Source of the DNA: Gammaproteobacteria bacterium
GTDB lineage: Bacteria; Pseudomonadota; Gammaproteobacteria; Granulosicoccales; Granulosicoccaceae
Assembly: GCA_020444765.1 (NCBI GenBank)
Contig: JAGRHW010000004.1
Location: forward strand, 1 to 32,993
Length of the DNA: 32,993 bases
Direction of reading: 5' to 3'
The notes under the pieces were generated by a model. The model saw only the letters and a list, made by a program, of their open reading frames with translations. It was not told the DNA's origin and did not search any database. Numbering within the stretch: position 1 is the first letter of the stretch; each line of letters opens with the position of its first letter. A program made the position numbers and the translations under genes. Below are positions 15,647-24,581 of the stretch, piece after piece.

Positions 15647-18052
15647 TCAACCGTGCCTGTCCAGCCCGAGTCGGTGCAATTGTTGCCACACCCGGTAGGC
15701 GTTATGCGGCATATCCATATGGGTCAGGCCGAGGTGGGAAAAGGCATCGACAATGGCTGAGGTAAAGCAGGGGATGCTGCCGACATGTGGCGATTCGGCC
15801 ACGCCCTTTGCACCCAAGGGATGATGCGGGGAAGGTGTCACGGTGAAATCGGTTTCCCAATGCGGGGTTTCGACAAAGGTCGGAATAAAATAGTCCATAA
15901 AAGTATTGCCGAGCAGATTGCCTTCTTCGTCATAAGGCAACTCCTGCCCCATGGCGACAGCAAAACCTTCGTTCAGGCCGCCGTGTATCTGACCTTCGAT
16001 AATCATCGGGTTGATGCGGGTACCACAATCGTCCAGCGCGTAAAAACGACGCACCTGCACCTGGCCGGTAAATTTGTCGATATCGACAACACAGAGGTAA
16101 ACACCAAAAGGATAGGTGAAATTCGGCGGGTCGTAGTAATCCACTGCCTCTAACCCCATTTCCATCCCTTCGGGGACATTGTTGTAGGCGGCCCAGGCGA
16201 TTTCCTTCATGGTTTTTTCCTCGCCGGGGACACCCTTGATTTTAAATCGATCAACCTCCCATTCCAGGTCTTCTTCATTTACTTCCAGCAAATGCGCGGC
16301 GATCTTCTGCGCCTTTGCGCGGATCTTGCGCGCCGCCACCGCCGTCGCCGCGCCGCCTACCGGTGTTGAGCGCGAACCATAGGTACCCAGGCCATAGGGC
16401 GCCGTATCGGTATCGCCTTCCTCGATCTGGATGTCATCGGACGGCAGTCCGAGTTCACTGGCGATGATCTGCGCATAGGTCGTCTGGTGCCCCTGCCCCT
16501 GGGTGATGGTGCCCATCCGGGCGATGACGCTGCCGGTCGGGTGGACCCGTATCTCGGCGCTGTCGAACATGCCGACCCCGAGGATATCGCAGGCCTTGCT
16601 CGGTCCCGCGCCCACGATTTCGGTGAATGTCACCAAGCCGATCCCCATCAACTCGCCACGGGTGCGTTTCTCTTCCTGCTCCTTGCGCAGTGCCTGGTAG
16701 TCCACGGCATCGAGCACCTTGTCGAGCGCGGTGTGGTAGTCACCGCTGTCGAGTTGCCAGCCGAGTGCGGTGTCGTATGGGAACTGTTCGCGGCGCACGA
16801 AATTGCGGCGACGGATCTCGGCCTTGTCGATACCGAGTTTCTGCGCCAGTACATCCATCATGCGTTCGATCAGGTATACCGCTTCGGTCACTCGGAATGA
16901 GCAGCGATAGGCCACGCCACCCGGTGATTTATTGGTATAGACACCGTCCACTTTCACATAGGCGGCCGGAATATCGTAAGAACCGGTGACGATACTGAAT
17001 AAGCCGGCAGGCCACTTGGTCGGCTGGGCGTGTGAATTGAACGCACCGTGATCAGCCAGCACATTGACCCTGAGCCCCTTGACACGACCGTCCCGATCGG
17101 CGGCGAGTTCTCCCGTCATCCAGTAGTCGCGCGCCCAGGCCGTGGTGGACAAATGCTCCATACGATCTTCCACCCATTTCACCGGACGCCCCAACACGAT
17201 CGAGGCGACGATAGCGGTAACATAGCCCGGATAGACTCCTACCTTGTTGCCGAAGCCGCCACCGATGTCCGGCGAGATGATGCGGATCTTGCTTTCCGGC
17301 AAACCCGAAATCAGCGAAACCACGGTTCGAACAACATGCGGGGCCTGCGAGGTGATGTAGACGGTCAAAGCCTCCTTCACCTTGTCGTAGGATGCCACGC
17401 AGCCGCAGGTTTCGAGCGGGCTGGGATGCACCCGCGGATAATACATGTCCTGCTTGACGGTTACCTCGGCCGAGTCAAAAGCCCGGTCCGTGAGATCGGC
17501 ATCGCCGACTTCCCAGGTGAATATATGATTGGGATGCCTGCGCGGCCCCTGCCCGACATTGTCCTTGTCGGCCGCATCTTCACGCAGAATCGGAGCGTCC
17601 GCTTCCAGCGCCTTGTGCGGATCGACCAGCACCGGCAACGCTTCGTAGTCGACCTCGACCAGATCGACGGCATCCGCAGCGGTGTACCGGTTATCGGCAA
17701 TCACCACCGCCACTTCCTGATACTGCATGTGCACTTTTTCATCCGCCAGCACCGCCTGTACATCACCGGCCAGAGTCGGCATCCAGTGCAGATTGAGCGG
17801 TTTGAGATCCTCGGCTGTCAGTACCGCCAGCACGCCCGGCAGCGCCTTGGCCTTTTCCGTATTGATCGAACGAATCCGCGCGTGCGCATACGGACTGCGC
17901 ACGATATCCGCGTAAACCATGCCGGGCATTTTTACGTCGTCGACGTAGTTGCCGCGCCCCTGGACAAAGCGCGGATCTTCCTTACGCTTGCGTGAACAAC
18001 CTATACCCTGCAGGGCCTCTTCGCGGGTGAGATCTTCTGCTGTCGATGCCAT
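15647..18052 (-). CDS. coxL: Form I aerobic CO dehydrogenase, large Mo-Cu subunit
   Basis: 801 residues, normal length for CoxL. The form I active-site loop VAYRCSFR lies at 380-387; C384 is the cysteine that binds copper in the Mo-S-Cu centre. GGGFGNK (264-270) and the C-terminal GAKGVAES with the Mo-proximal glutamate E753 are also present. This motif separates true CODH from form II relatives and xanthine dehydrogenases. The enzyme oxidises CO with water to CO2, passing electrons through CoxS and CoxM to the respiratory chain. Start ATG at 18052 follows GGAGG. It lies 15 bases after the full-length coxS stop. The gene appears intact and is the best evidence for CO oxidation capacity. Confidence 0.96.
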   Translation of the reverse strand: MASTAEDLTREEALQGIGCSRKRKEDPRFVQGRGNYVDDVKMPGMVYADIVRSPYAHARIRSINTEKAKALPGVLAVLTAEDLKPLNLHWMPTLAGDVQAVLADEKVHMQYQEVAVVIADNRYTAADAVDLVEVDYEALPVLVDPHKALEADAPILREDAADKDNVGQGPRRHPNHIFTWEVGDADLTDRAFDSAEVTVKQDMYYPRVHPSPLETCGCVASYDKVKEALTVYITSQAPHVVRTVVSLISGLPESKIRIISPDIGGGFGNKVGVYPGYVTAIVASIVLGRPVKWVEDRMEHLSTTAWARDYWMTGELAADRDGRVKGLRVNVLADHGAFNSHAQPTKWPAGLFSIVTGSYDIPAAYVKVDGVYTNKSPGGVAYRCSFRVTEAVYLIERMMDVLAQKLGIDKAEIRRRNFVRREQFPYDTALGWQLDSGDYHTALDKVLDAVDYQALRKEQEEKRTRGELMGIGLVTFTEIVGAGPSKACDILGVGMFDSAEIRVHPTGSVIARMGTITQGQGHQTTYAQIIASELGLPSDDIQIEEGDTDTAPYGLGTYGSRSTPVGGAATAVAARKIRAKAQKIAAHLLEVNEEDLEWEVDRFKIKGVPGEEKTMKEIAWAAYNNVPEGMEMGLEAVDYYDPPNFTYPFGVYLCVVDIDKFTGQVQVRRFYALDDCGTRINPMIIEGQIHGGLNEGFAVAMGQELPYDEEGNLLGNTFMDYFIPTFVETPHWETDFTVTPSPHHPLGAKGVAESPHVGSIPCFTSAIVDAFSHLGLTHMDMPHNAYRVWQQLHRLGLDRHG

Positions 18053-18067
18053 CGTCTATTCCTCCCA

Positions 18068-18544
18068 TCAGGCCTGTTGCAGTTTTTTGGCAGCTGACTG
18101 CACTGCCTTGATAATGTTCTGGTAACCGGTGCAGCGGCAGAGGTTTCCGGACATCCCCCAACGGATTTCCTGTTCCCCCGGATCGGGATTTTCCTGCAGC
18201 AAACGGTAGGCGCGGACCAACATGCCCGGCGTACAGAAACCGCACTGCAGACCGTGTTCCTAGAGAGACGCCTGCTGTACAGCATGCAGACCATCCGCGC
18301 CGGCCAGGCCTTCGACTGTCAGGATTTCACTGCCGTCCGCCTGAATCGCCAGCACGGTACAGGATTTGACCGACAAACCATCCATATCCACGGTGCACGC
18401 CCCGCAGTGTGATGTGTCGCATCCGACATGGGTGCCGGTCAGATTCAGTTGATCACGCAGCACATACGCCAGCAGTTCGCGGGAATCCACCAGGGCGTCG
18501 ACTTGTTGTCCGTTCAGTGTGAACGAGATGTGTTGTTTGCTCAT
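18068..18544 (-). pseudogene. coxS: CODH small Fe-S subunit interrupted by an in-frame TAG
   Basis: The 158-codon frame reads as a standard CoxS from ATG (18544) to TGA (18068-18070), but codon 95 is TAG (18260-18262). Upstream lie the ligands of the plant-type [2Fe-2S] cluster: C42, C47, C50, C62. Downstream, in the same frame and well preserved, lie the second cluster ligands C101, C104 (QCGFCTPG) and C136, C138 (CRCTG). The frame is not shifted and the tail shows no other damage, so the change is recent, read through, or a sequencing error. Codon 95 corresponds to the residue before EHGLQCG, where one base change from GAG, CAG, AAG, TGG or TTG would give TAG. Truncated at 94 residues the protein would lose the cluster nearest the Mo site. 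The start follows GAGG overlapping the coxM stop. Confidence 0.93.
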
Positions 18545-18548
18545 ATCC

Positions 18549-19412
18549 TCAACTCCCCGCTCTGGTCAGAGCGTCACGGATTGACCGGCGAGCCATTTCC
18601 GCCGCCATATGGGTCTTGTATTCGCTATCGCCGCGCAGGTCTTCTGCCGGCTCGCAGGCCGACATCACGAGATCCGCTGCCTGTTCGATCAGACTGTCCG
18701 TAATCGCCTTGCCGCGCAGCAGATTCTCCGCCTCGACAGCACGTATCGCCATCGGTGCGACATTCGTCAGGGCAATCCGTATCTCTGAACAAACGCCTTT
18801 GTCCAGGCTCAACACCACGGGCGAGGCCGCAGTTGCAAAATCACCGGTTTTACGTTTCAGCTTGTTAAACCCGTAACCGCTGCCTGCCCGGGCTATCGGT
18901 ATGCGGATTTCAGTCAACAGTTCGTCGTCCTCCAGGGCCGTCCAGTAGGTTCCAAGAAAAAAGTCACTGGCGGGGATCACCCGTTGTGCGTTTTTGCTTG
19001 TCACCACAAGATCGGCATCGAGCGCCAGCATGACCGCCGGATGATCGTTGCCGGGATCGCCGTGCGCGACATCGCCGCCGATCGTACCTTTGTTGCGAAC
19101 CTGGGGGTCGGCAATCAATCTGGCCACATCGACAATCAGCGGGCAGTGCTGTTGCAGCAGTTCCGAGGCGATAAGATCGTTTTCTGTCGTCATCGCACCG
19201 ATGTGGATGGTGTCGTTTTCAAGGCGTATACCCTTCAGTTCGGAAATCGCCTTGAGATCAATCAGGTGGTCGGGTTCTGCGAAACGCAGTTTCATCATCG
19301 GCAGCAAGCTGTGACCGCCGGCAAGAAACTTGGCATTTTCATATTCGGCGAGCATGTTTAACGCGTCGCTGATATTCGCAGGCACGTGATATTCGAATTT
19401 GCCGGGAATCAT
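18549..19412 (-). CDS. coxM: CO dehydrogenase medium FAD subunit
   Basis: 287 residues with both FAD-binding motifs of CoxM: AGGHSLLP (31-38) and [14 protein letters not shown] (110-123). It receives electrons from CoxS and passes them to the quinone pool or another acceptor. It is the first gene of the operon; GGAGGAG lies just upstream of the ATG at 19412. Length is typical. Four bases separate it from coxS. Confidence 0.95.
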   Translation of the reverse strand: MIPGKFEYHVPANISDALNMLAEYENAKFLAGGHSLLPMMKLRFAEPDHLIDLKAISELKGIRLENDTIHIGAMTTENDLIASELLQQHCPLIVDVARLIADPQVRNKGTIGGDVAHGDPGNDHPAVMLALDADLVVTSKNAQRVIPASDFFLGTYWTALEDDELLTEIRIPIARAGSGYGFNKLKRKTGDFATAASPVVLSLDKGVCSEIRIALTNVAPMAIRAVEAENLLRGKAITDSLIEQAADLVMSACEPAEDLRGDSEYKTHMAAEMARRSIRDALTRAGS

Positions 19413-19775
19413 GGGCGCCTCCTCCGTCGTTGTAATATCGTTATCATTATGTGAGCGGGAAAAACGCGGGCCCGCTCAGCCTGCAGACTAAGCTTCCGGA
19501 CCCGGATAGCAACCGACCGGGAACGAACGGCGGTTCTGTGTCACCAGCTGCATTGATTCATGCATGAACACCGGTCAAAGTAATCAAGCCGACGGGCTTT
19601 GACCGGGGCTTGTTCGAATAGGATTTTCTTTAAACACCCGGATGTGTTTATTATAAAAAGCGCCAGCTGTGCCTGCTACGCAATGAAGAGCCCGCACAGG
19701 AGCTGTCGTGACATAAGCGCTTGCAAGCAAACAGGCTTTTCCGGTTGCAGCGCAAAAAACAGGGGGAACACGGCA
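19413..19775. promoter_or_regulatory. Divergent control region between coxM and rcoM
   Basis: 363 bases without a gene, between divergent transcripts. Inverted repeats: TGAGCGGG/CCCGCTCA (19452-19459 and 19471-19478), palindrome TTCATGCATGAA (19557-19568), CCGGTCAAAG/CTTTGACCGG (19571-19580 and 19597-19606), TAAACAC/GTGTTTA (19631-19637 and 19644-19650) and GCTTGCAAGC (19719-19728). LytTR regulators usually bind direct repeats on one helix face; TTGACCG (19599) and TTGTTCG (19610) start 11 bases apart and are my best candidate. Next to coxM, the minus-strand CATAAT around 19447 could be part of a -10 box. None of these is proven. Confidence 0.5.
19571..19606. promoter_or_regulatory. 10-bp inverted repeat, candidate operator
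   Basis: CCGGTCAAAG and its exact reverse complement CTTTGACCGG are separated by 16 bases. It lies about 165 bases upstream of each start region and has no T-run, so it looks like a protein site rather than a terminator. Confidence 0.45.
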
Positions 19776-20504
19776 TTGGAATCAATTCAGCACAAATTGC
19801 AGCAATTCGAACTCGGAATGGTCTGGCTTGATTCAGACAACCGGATCTCCGCCATGAACAGTTTTGCCATGGAAACTCTGGATGCAAGACCCGGCGAACT
19901 GATCGGCATGGAGGTACTGCAACTGCATCCGGAGGCCAGCCGGGACAAGATCCGCTGGCTGCTGGAAAGTGCATCCTGCCCGGTCAATTCACCTCCACCC
20001 ATGACCATGATGATCAATATTCCGGAGCGCGTCCTGCTGATCAAGGTCGCCAAGATGCATGGCCGGGATGAAACAGTGGGCACCTGCATGGTGTTTTACG
20101 ATCTCACCGATCTGGCTACACGTCCGAGCGATCCTTCTTTCGAGCACGATACGCTGACGACGCCGCGTGAACTCTACAAACTGCCGGTCTACAAAAACCA
20201 GGGTATTCTACTCGTGGACCTGGAATCGATCTGTTATATCAAGGCTGACAGACGCTATTCGACGCTGTATACGGAAAATGAAAAATTTTTCTGCAACCTG
20301 TCGCTGACGGAGCTGGAAAACCGCCTGGACCACGGACGCTTCCACAGAGTGCATCGCAGCTATCTGATCAATCTGGTTTTTGCAAAGGGTTTCAAGAAGG
20401 TTGATGACCAGTGTTATCTGATCATGGATCACAAGGGTGGCGTCAAAGTGCCGATAAGCCGCAGCAAGGCGGCTCACATCAAGCAATTATTGGGTATCGC
20501 CTGA
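19776..20504 (+). CDS. rcoM: RcoM-type CO-sensing PAS-LytTR regulator
   Basis: 242 residues when started at the TTG at 19776, which follows AGGGGGA at 19761-19767 with an eight-base spacer; longer upstream starts lack family similarity. Residues 1-115 form a PAS domain and 130-242 a LytTR DNA-binding domain (PVYKNQGILLVDLESICYI, HRVHRSYLINL, VPISRSKAAHIKQLLG). The heme-pocket residues of Burkholderia RcoM are recognisable: H51 in LQLHPE, C68 in SCPVNSPPP, and M78 in MTMMINIP, corresponding to H74, C94 and M104 as I remember that protein, with a three-residue deletion between the first two. RcoM binds CO at heme and activates cox genes at low, lasting CO levels. It lies divergent from coxM, the expected place. 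Confidence 0.9.
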   Translation: MESIQHKLQQFELGMVWLDSDNRISAMNSFAMETLDARPGELIGMEVLQLHPEASRDKIRWLLESASCPVNSPPPMTMMINIPERVLLIKVAKMHGRDETVGTCMVFYDLTDLATRPSDPSFEHDTLTTPRELYKLPVYKNQGILLVDLESICYIKADRRYSTLYTENEKFFCNLSLTELENRLDHGRFHRVHRSYLINLVFAKGFKKVDDQCYLIMDHKGGVKVPISRSKAAHIKQLLGIA

Positions 20505-20613
20505 ATCCTTAGATAAAAAGTGTCAGGCTTGACATAATAGAACCGCCCGCAAATCCGGGATTACTGCAACCTGCCCTGGAAAACCCCGTTCGAGGAAGTC
20601 GCCTATAATACAA

Positions 20614-21567
20614 CTATAACCATCGTAGACGGCGTAAAACCGCGATAATCCCGATGGCAATCGCCGTCATCGAGAACAGGGTAATCCAGAAACCGAAACC
20701 CGAGTTGATCAGGGGCGTGCTCGAAAAATTCATTCCGAAAATTCCGGCCATCAGGTTAAGCGGCAGGAAGACCACTGAAATCACCGTAAGCAAACGAACG
20801 ATCTCGTTGGTCTTTTCCTGGGTAAGTGAAAAATAAATCTGCAACAGGTTGTCGATATCGCTGCGAAGCTGTTTGATATGATTGCTCAGTCTTTGCAGGT
20901 GTTCCAACACGTCGGTCAAACGAATCTGCTGGTGCGCGGTGAGGCTCATATCGGTTTCACTGCGCCATTCCTCGAGTGCATCCCATTGCATTTCACACAG
21001 GCCAATGAGGTGGTTGAATCTACGCTGGACGAAAAAAAATGCTTGCCAGTCATCAAGTCTGTTTTCGTTTTCGACCAGCGACTCCTGCCAGCCTTCGACC
21101 TTCGTCGCGAACCGGGCCCGCGTATTCATTTGCGCATCGACCAGTGTATTGAGAATGCCCAGTAATAAACCGGTGATCGAGTTCGGTGCCTTGCCCTTGC
21201 GGCGTTCGAGTCTATCGACAATGCCCGCATGCTGAAGACATTGCGGGGGTCGTATGGTAATCAGTAAGGTCTCGTTGAAGAGCATCGTGTAGGCGGAAAA
21301 TTCCAGCGCCTCGTCCGTGGCCTCGATCAGGCTCGGCATGATCAGAAGCTCATAATCCTTGCTGGCTTCGAATTTAGGCGGATGCTGTCTGTTCAGACTG
21401 TCGGCGATATGATTTTCATGAACCTGCAAGCCGAACAGATTTTCGACCGTAACAAACCACTGATTCTCGTCCTGGGTAAAATCGAGCCACTGAACCGCAT
21501 CGGCAGCAATCTGTGCTTGCGCATCTGCCGGCGACCAAACGCCGTTGACAAATATAAAATGTTCCAT
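20614..21567 (-). CDS. CorA/ZntB family divalent metal transporter
   Basis: About 317 residues from the ATG at 21567 (MEHFIFVNG); a TTG at 21588 is a less likely start. The N-terminal cytoplasmic alpha/beta region and long helices (containing many Glu, Arg and Gln) are followed by two C-terminal membrane helices. The first ends in the GMN signature (GIFGMNF). CorA proteins form pentameric Mg2+/Co2+ channels; ZntB relatives carry Zn2+. The sequence around the GMN loop does not let me decide the metal. It converges on rcoM with a gap of about 110 bases that holds no clear terminator. Confidence 0.9.
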   Translation of the reverse strand: MEHFIFVNGVWSPADAQAQIAADAVQWLDFTQDENQWFVTVENLFGLQVHENHIADSLNRQHPPKFEASKDYELLIMPSLIEATDEALEFSAYTMLFNETLLITIRPPQCLQHAGIVDRLERRKGKAPNSITGLLLGILNTLVDAQMNTRARFATKVEGWQESLVENENRLDDWQAFFFVQRRFNHLIGLCEMQWDALEEWRSETDMSLTAHQQIRLTDVLEHLQRLSNHIKQLRSDIDNLLQIYFSLTQEKTNEIVRLLTVISVVFLPLNLMAGIFGMNFSSTPLINSGFGFWITLFSMTAIAIGIIAVLRRLRWL

Positions 21568-21577
21568 AAACCATCCG

Positions 21578-21589
21578 TTTGCCGGCAAA
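21578..21589. promoter_or_regulatory. Perfect 12-bp palindrome upstream of corA-like gene
   Basis: TTTGCCGGCAAA lies 10 bases before the ATG of the transporter, followed on the plus strand by a T-rich stretch. It overlaps the transporter's leader and could be an operator. The rest of the 271-base divergent gap is AT-rich and contains no gene. Confidence 0.35.
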
Positions 21590-21838
21590 GTTTTTTATTG
21601 CGGATTTTGCCCGCACAAAATAAAATTTTCTGTTTAAAAATTTAGCAGAACAATCCGGAATTTCATGAAGTCCGGCCACCCTGACCAGCCTGCAACAATG
21701 GGTAACCCGCGTAAGTTGCCGGGACGACAGTCCCTGGTTTATCAGCCTGTTCCCGGGGCGGTATCCGATTCATCCCGTACCCACGAGCAGAGTGAATCAA
21801 ACTTTGCACATCCGTCATGCAAGCCCGAGAACGCTTTT

Positions 21839-22984
21839 ATGAATTGCTCGCTTCACGCCCCGCAGATTCGGCCTGCCGAGGTTGCGGATATTCCCGCCTT
21901 GCTGGAATTGGAGGAAGTTTGTTTCGAACATGACAGGATCAGCAAACGGCAATTCCGCTATCTTATAACCAAGGCCCGGTCGGCAGTTATCCTTGTAGAA
22001 CAGGATGGGCGAATACAGGGTGACGTGGTCGTCCTGTTTTCCCAGGCAACTTCCGTGGCACGCCTGTATTCCATCGCGGTTGCACCCGAGGCAAGAGGCG
22101 CCGGAACCGGGAGCCTGCTGGTCAAGGCCGCCGAGAACGCCGCCTGGGAACGTCACCGCGCCTATATGCGCCTGGAAGTGCGCAAGGACAATACCGCCTC
22201 CATCGCGCTGTTTACCCGTCTCGGTTACCGGCGCTTCGGCGAATGGCTCGATTACTATGAAGACCACATGGATGCCTGGCGTTTTGAAAAAACCCTGGCC
22301 AGTGGCCTGACCACAAAACTGCGGGAGCTGCCCTATTACGAGCAAACGCTGGAATTCACTTGCGGGCCCGCGGCGCTGATGATGGCGATGAAAGCACTGG
22401 ATGACAGCATCGTTCTGAACCGGACGCTGGAGCTGCGTCTGTGGCGCGAGGCGACAACGATTTACATGACCTCCGGCCATGGCGGTTGCGGTCCTTTTGG
22501 CCTCGCGCTGGCCGCGGCCAGGCGTGACTTCCTGGTTGAGGTGTTTGTCAACGAACCCGGCGTGCACCTGATTGATTCGGTGCGCAGTCAGGATAAGAAA
22601 GAGGTGATCCGTCTGGTCCAGGAAGACATGGAGCAGGAACTGGCAAGCCTCGCCGTGCCGATCAGTCATGAGATTCTGGCCACCGAGGAACTGGAAACGA
22701 AGTTTGAACAAGGTGGTATGCCGCTGGTGCTGATCAGCTCCTGGCAGATCTACGGAGAAAAATTTCCACACTGGGTCGCCATCACCGGTTTTGACGACTA
22801 CTTTGTGTATGTACACGATCCATTTATCGATTATGACAAGGGTGAGACCGTCGTTGACTCCTTCAATATGCCGATACCCCGCGAAAACTTTTCGCGCATG
22901 TCGCGCTACGGCAAGGCCAAACTGCAGGCGGCCATCATACTTTGGCCGAAAAACGCCAAAGTACCTGACATTGAAGCGGAATAA
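21839..22984 (+). CDS. GNAT acetyltransferase fused to C39-like cysteine peptidase
   Basis: 381 residues from the ATG at 21839; upstream in-frame codons lack family character. Residues 9-150 are a GNAT domain, RimI-like (IRPAEVADIPALLELEE, acetyl-CoA loop EARGAGTG at 84-91, LFTRLGYRRFGEW). Residues 165-375 form a peptidase C39-like domain (family once called DUF3335): catalytic candidates C175 in FTCGPAAL, H311 in FPHWVAITGF and D327 in VHDPF, all present. It is encoded 22 bases before a RimK-like ATP-grasp gene, an arrangement I recognise from other gammaproteobacteria. The likely job is processing of a peptide or protein terminus: acetylation plus proteolysis or transpeptidation. The target is unknown. 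Confidence 0.85.
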   Translation: MNCSLHAPQIRPAEVADIPALLELEEVCFEHDRISKRQFRYLITKARSAVILVEQDGRIQGDVVVLFSQATSVARLYSIAVAPEARGAGTGSLLVKAAENAAWERHRAYMRLEVRKDNTASIALFTRLGYRRFGEWLDYYEDHMDAWRFEKTLASGLTTKLRELPYYEQTLEFTCGPAALMMAMKALDDSIVLNRTLELRLWREATTIYMTSGHGGCGPFGLALAAARRDFLVEVFVNEPGVHLIDSVRSQDKKEVIRLVQEDMEQELASLAVPISHEILATEELETKFEQGGMPLVLISSWQIYGEKFPHWVAITGFDDYFVYVHDPFIDYDKGETVVDSFNMPIPRENFSRMSRYGKAKLQAAIILWPKNAKVPDIEAE

Positions 22985-23006
22985 GGTCCGCACGGAGCAC
23001 TGAACG

Positions 23007-24500
23007 ATGGCAGAATATCTGGTACTGGTAGAGAACAGGAATCTATGGAAAGCGCATTTTCCGGACCTGAAGATACTGACCGCGACGGACTACCTCAGCG
23101 ATCCGGTATGGGCTGAAAATCGCGGTCTGCGGATTATCAACCTCTGCCGCTCGCACCGTTATCTGGGGGTCGGCTATTATTGCTCGCTGCTGGCCGAGGC
23201 GCGCGGCCACAAGGTGATTCCGGGTATCCGCACACTGCAGGATCTGCGCAGCAAGTCACTTTACAGTCTCGACACCGACGATCTCAGCCAGCGTGTCGAC
23301 CAGATCATGGCAAAGCGCGGCACCTCGCCGGATAGCAGTCGCTTTGAATTACCGGTCCTGTTCGGCAGAAGCGATGTCAGCGACATGCAGGGTTTTGCCA
23401 AGGAATTATTCGAGTTGTTCCGCGCACCGTTGATGACTGTGGAATTCCGCCATGATCGCGGCTGGCGGATACACAGTATCAAGAGTATTGCCCTGCAGGC
23501 GCTCGACGAATCCTTGCACGCCTCCTTTATCATGGCGCTGGAACACTATATCAGCAGCCGCTGGCGCAAACCCCGCAAACGCCATGAGCCGCGCTTCGAT
23601 CTGGCGATTTTGCACGACCCGCAGGAAGCCTCGCCACCGTCGGACAAACCGGCCCTGCAATTGTTTTTGAATGCCGCCAAGGCGCTTGATATCAACGCCG
23701 AGATGATTACCAGCAAGGACTACGGGCGGCTGGCCGAATACGACGGGCTGTTTATCCGCGCGACCACCTCGATCGATCACTACACCTACCGCTTCGCCCG
23801 CAAGGCGGTCAGCGAAGGCCTGGTGGTGATGGATGACCCGGACTCGATCCTGCGCTGCACCAACAAGATCTACCTTGCCGAGCTGTTGCGTGCCAACAAG
23901 GTTGCCACCCCGCAAACCATGATCCTCAGCCGGGAAAGCCTGCTGGATGTGGAGCAATCCATCCCCTACCCGATTGTCCTGAAAATGCCGGACGGGGCTT
24001 TTTCGCGCGGTGTGCACAAGATCAGCGATCGCGCGCAGCTCGAGGAAATCAGTCAGAAGCTTTTCAAGGAAAGCGAACTGCTGCTGGCCCAGGAGTACAC
24101 CTATACCGAATTCGACTGGCGAGTCGGCATACTCAACCGTCAGGCGATCTACGTCTGCCAGTATTTCATGTCGCGTAATCACTGGCAGATCATCAACCAC
24201 GGCAAAGGCGGTGAAGAAGGCACGGCGGCAACCTTCGCGGTCGCGGATGCGCCAAAGGCGGTCGTTAAGACCGCGCTCAGGGCGGCCAATCTGATTGGCG
24301 ACGGCCTGTATGGCGTCGATCTAAAGGAAACCGACAAAGGCGTGCTTGTTATCGAGGTCAACGACAACCCGAGCATCGACAAGGACGTCGAAGACGCCGC
24401 GCCGGGCTCCGATATCTACAAAACGATTCTTGAAGAGTTTATCCGCCGCATGGAGGCCAAACGCCGCGGCTCGCGCCCGGTGACGCCCGACCCGCTATGA
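23007..24500 (+). CDS. RimK-like ATP-grasp ligase with RLAN N-terminal domain
   Basis: 497 residues. Residues 1 to about 150 match the RimK-like ATP-grasp N-terminal domain (VLVENRNLWKAHFPDL, INLCRSHRYLGVGYYCSLLAEARGHKVIPG). After a linker, the ATP-grasp catalytic region covers about 280-480: KMPDGAFSRGVHKI (ATP loop), LAQEYTYTEFDWRVG, GVDLKET and the Mg-binding EVNDNPS (450-456). RimK-type enzymes form amide bonds by adding amino acids such as glutamate to a carboxyl end. Together with the upstream GNAT-C39 protein it forms a two-gene set that could build or mature a peptide modification. Start ATG at 23007; GGAG lies at about 22995. Confidence 0.85.
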   Translation: MAEYLVLVENRNLWKAHFPDLKILTATDYLSDPVWAENRGLRIINLCRSHRYLGVGYYCSLLAEARGHKVIPGIRTLQDLRSKSLYSLDTDDLSQRVDQIMAKRGTSPDSSRFELPVLFGRSDVSDMQGFAKELFELFRAPLMTVEFRHDRGWRIHSIKSIALQALDESLHASFIMALEHYISSRWRKPRKRHEPRFDLAILHDPQEASPPSDKPALQLFLNAAKALDINAEMITSKDYGRLAEYDGLFIRATTSIDHYTYRFARKAVSEGLVVMDDPDSILRCTNKIYLAELLRANKVATPQTMILSRESLLDVEQSIPYPIVLKMPDGAFSRGVHKISDRAQLEEISQKLFKESELLLAQEYTYTEFDWRVGILNRQAIYVCQYFMSRNHWQIINHGKGGEEGTAATFAVADAPKAVVKTALRAANLIGDGLYGVDLKETDKGVLVIEVNDNPSIDKDVEDAAPGSDIYKTILEEFIRRMEAKRRGSRPVTPDPL

Positions 24501-24581
24501 GTACCTGTACGGCCTGCAAGTGCATTGTCCGGCGCAGACGACTAAACTGTGCATTGAGCAAAATCCGCAACAGGCATAAAC

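Noticed and set aside
17048..17995. Open frame of 315 codons on the plus strand
   Set aside because: Antisense to the conserved N-terminal half of coxL; rich in Arg/His as expected of a shadow frame.
15647..18052. Form II CODH-like or xanthine dehydrogenase large subunit
   Set aside because: The loop reads VAYRCSFR with the copper-binding cysteine, which marks form I CoxL.
18068..18262. coxS damage as a frameshift or as two separate genes
   Set aside because: The frame before and after the TAG is the same, with the cluster motifs at normal spacing; a single nonsense codon explains it fully.
18260..18262. Genome-wide TAG recoding or pyrrolysine insertion
   Set aside because: sufS ends with TAG directly before the sufU ribosome binding site, so TAG works as a stop here; no pyl genes are seen in the window.
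20529..20609. TTGACA and TATAAT strings downstream of rcoM as one promoter
   Set aside because: They are about 70 bases apart, not about 17, and no plus-strand gene follows before the converging transporter gene.
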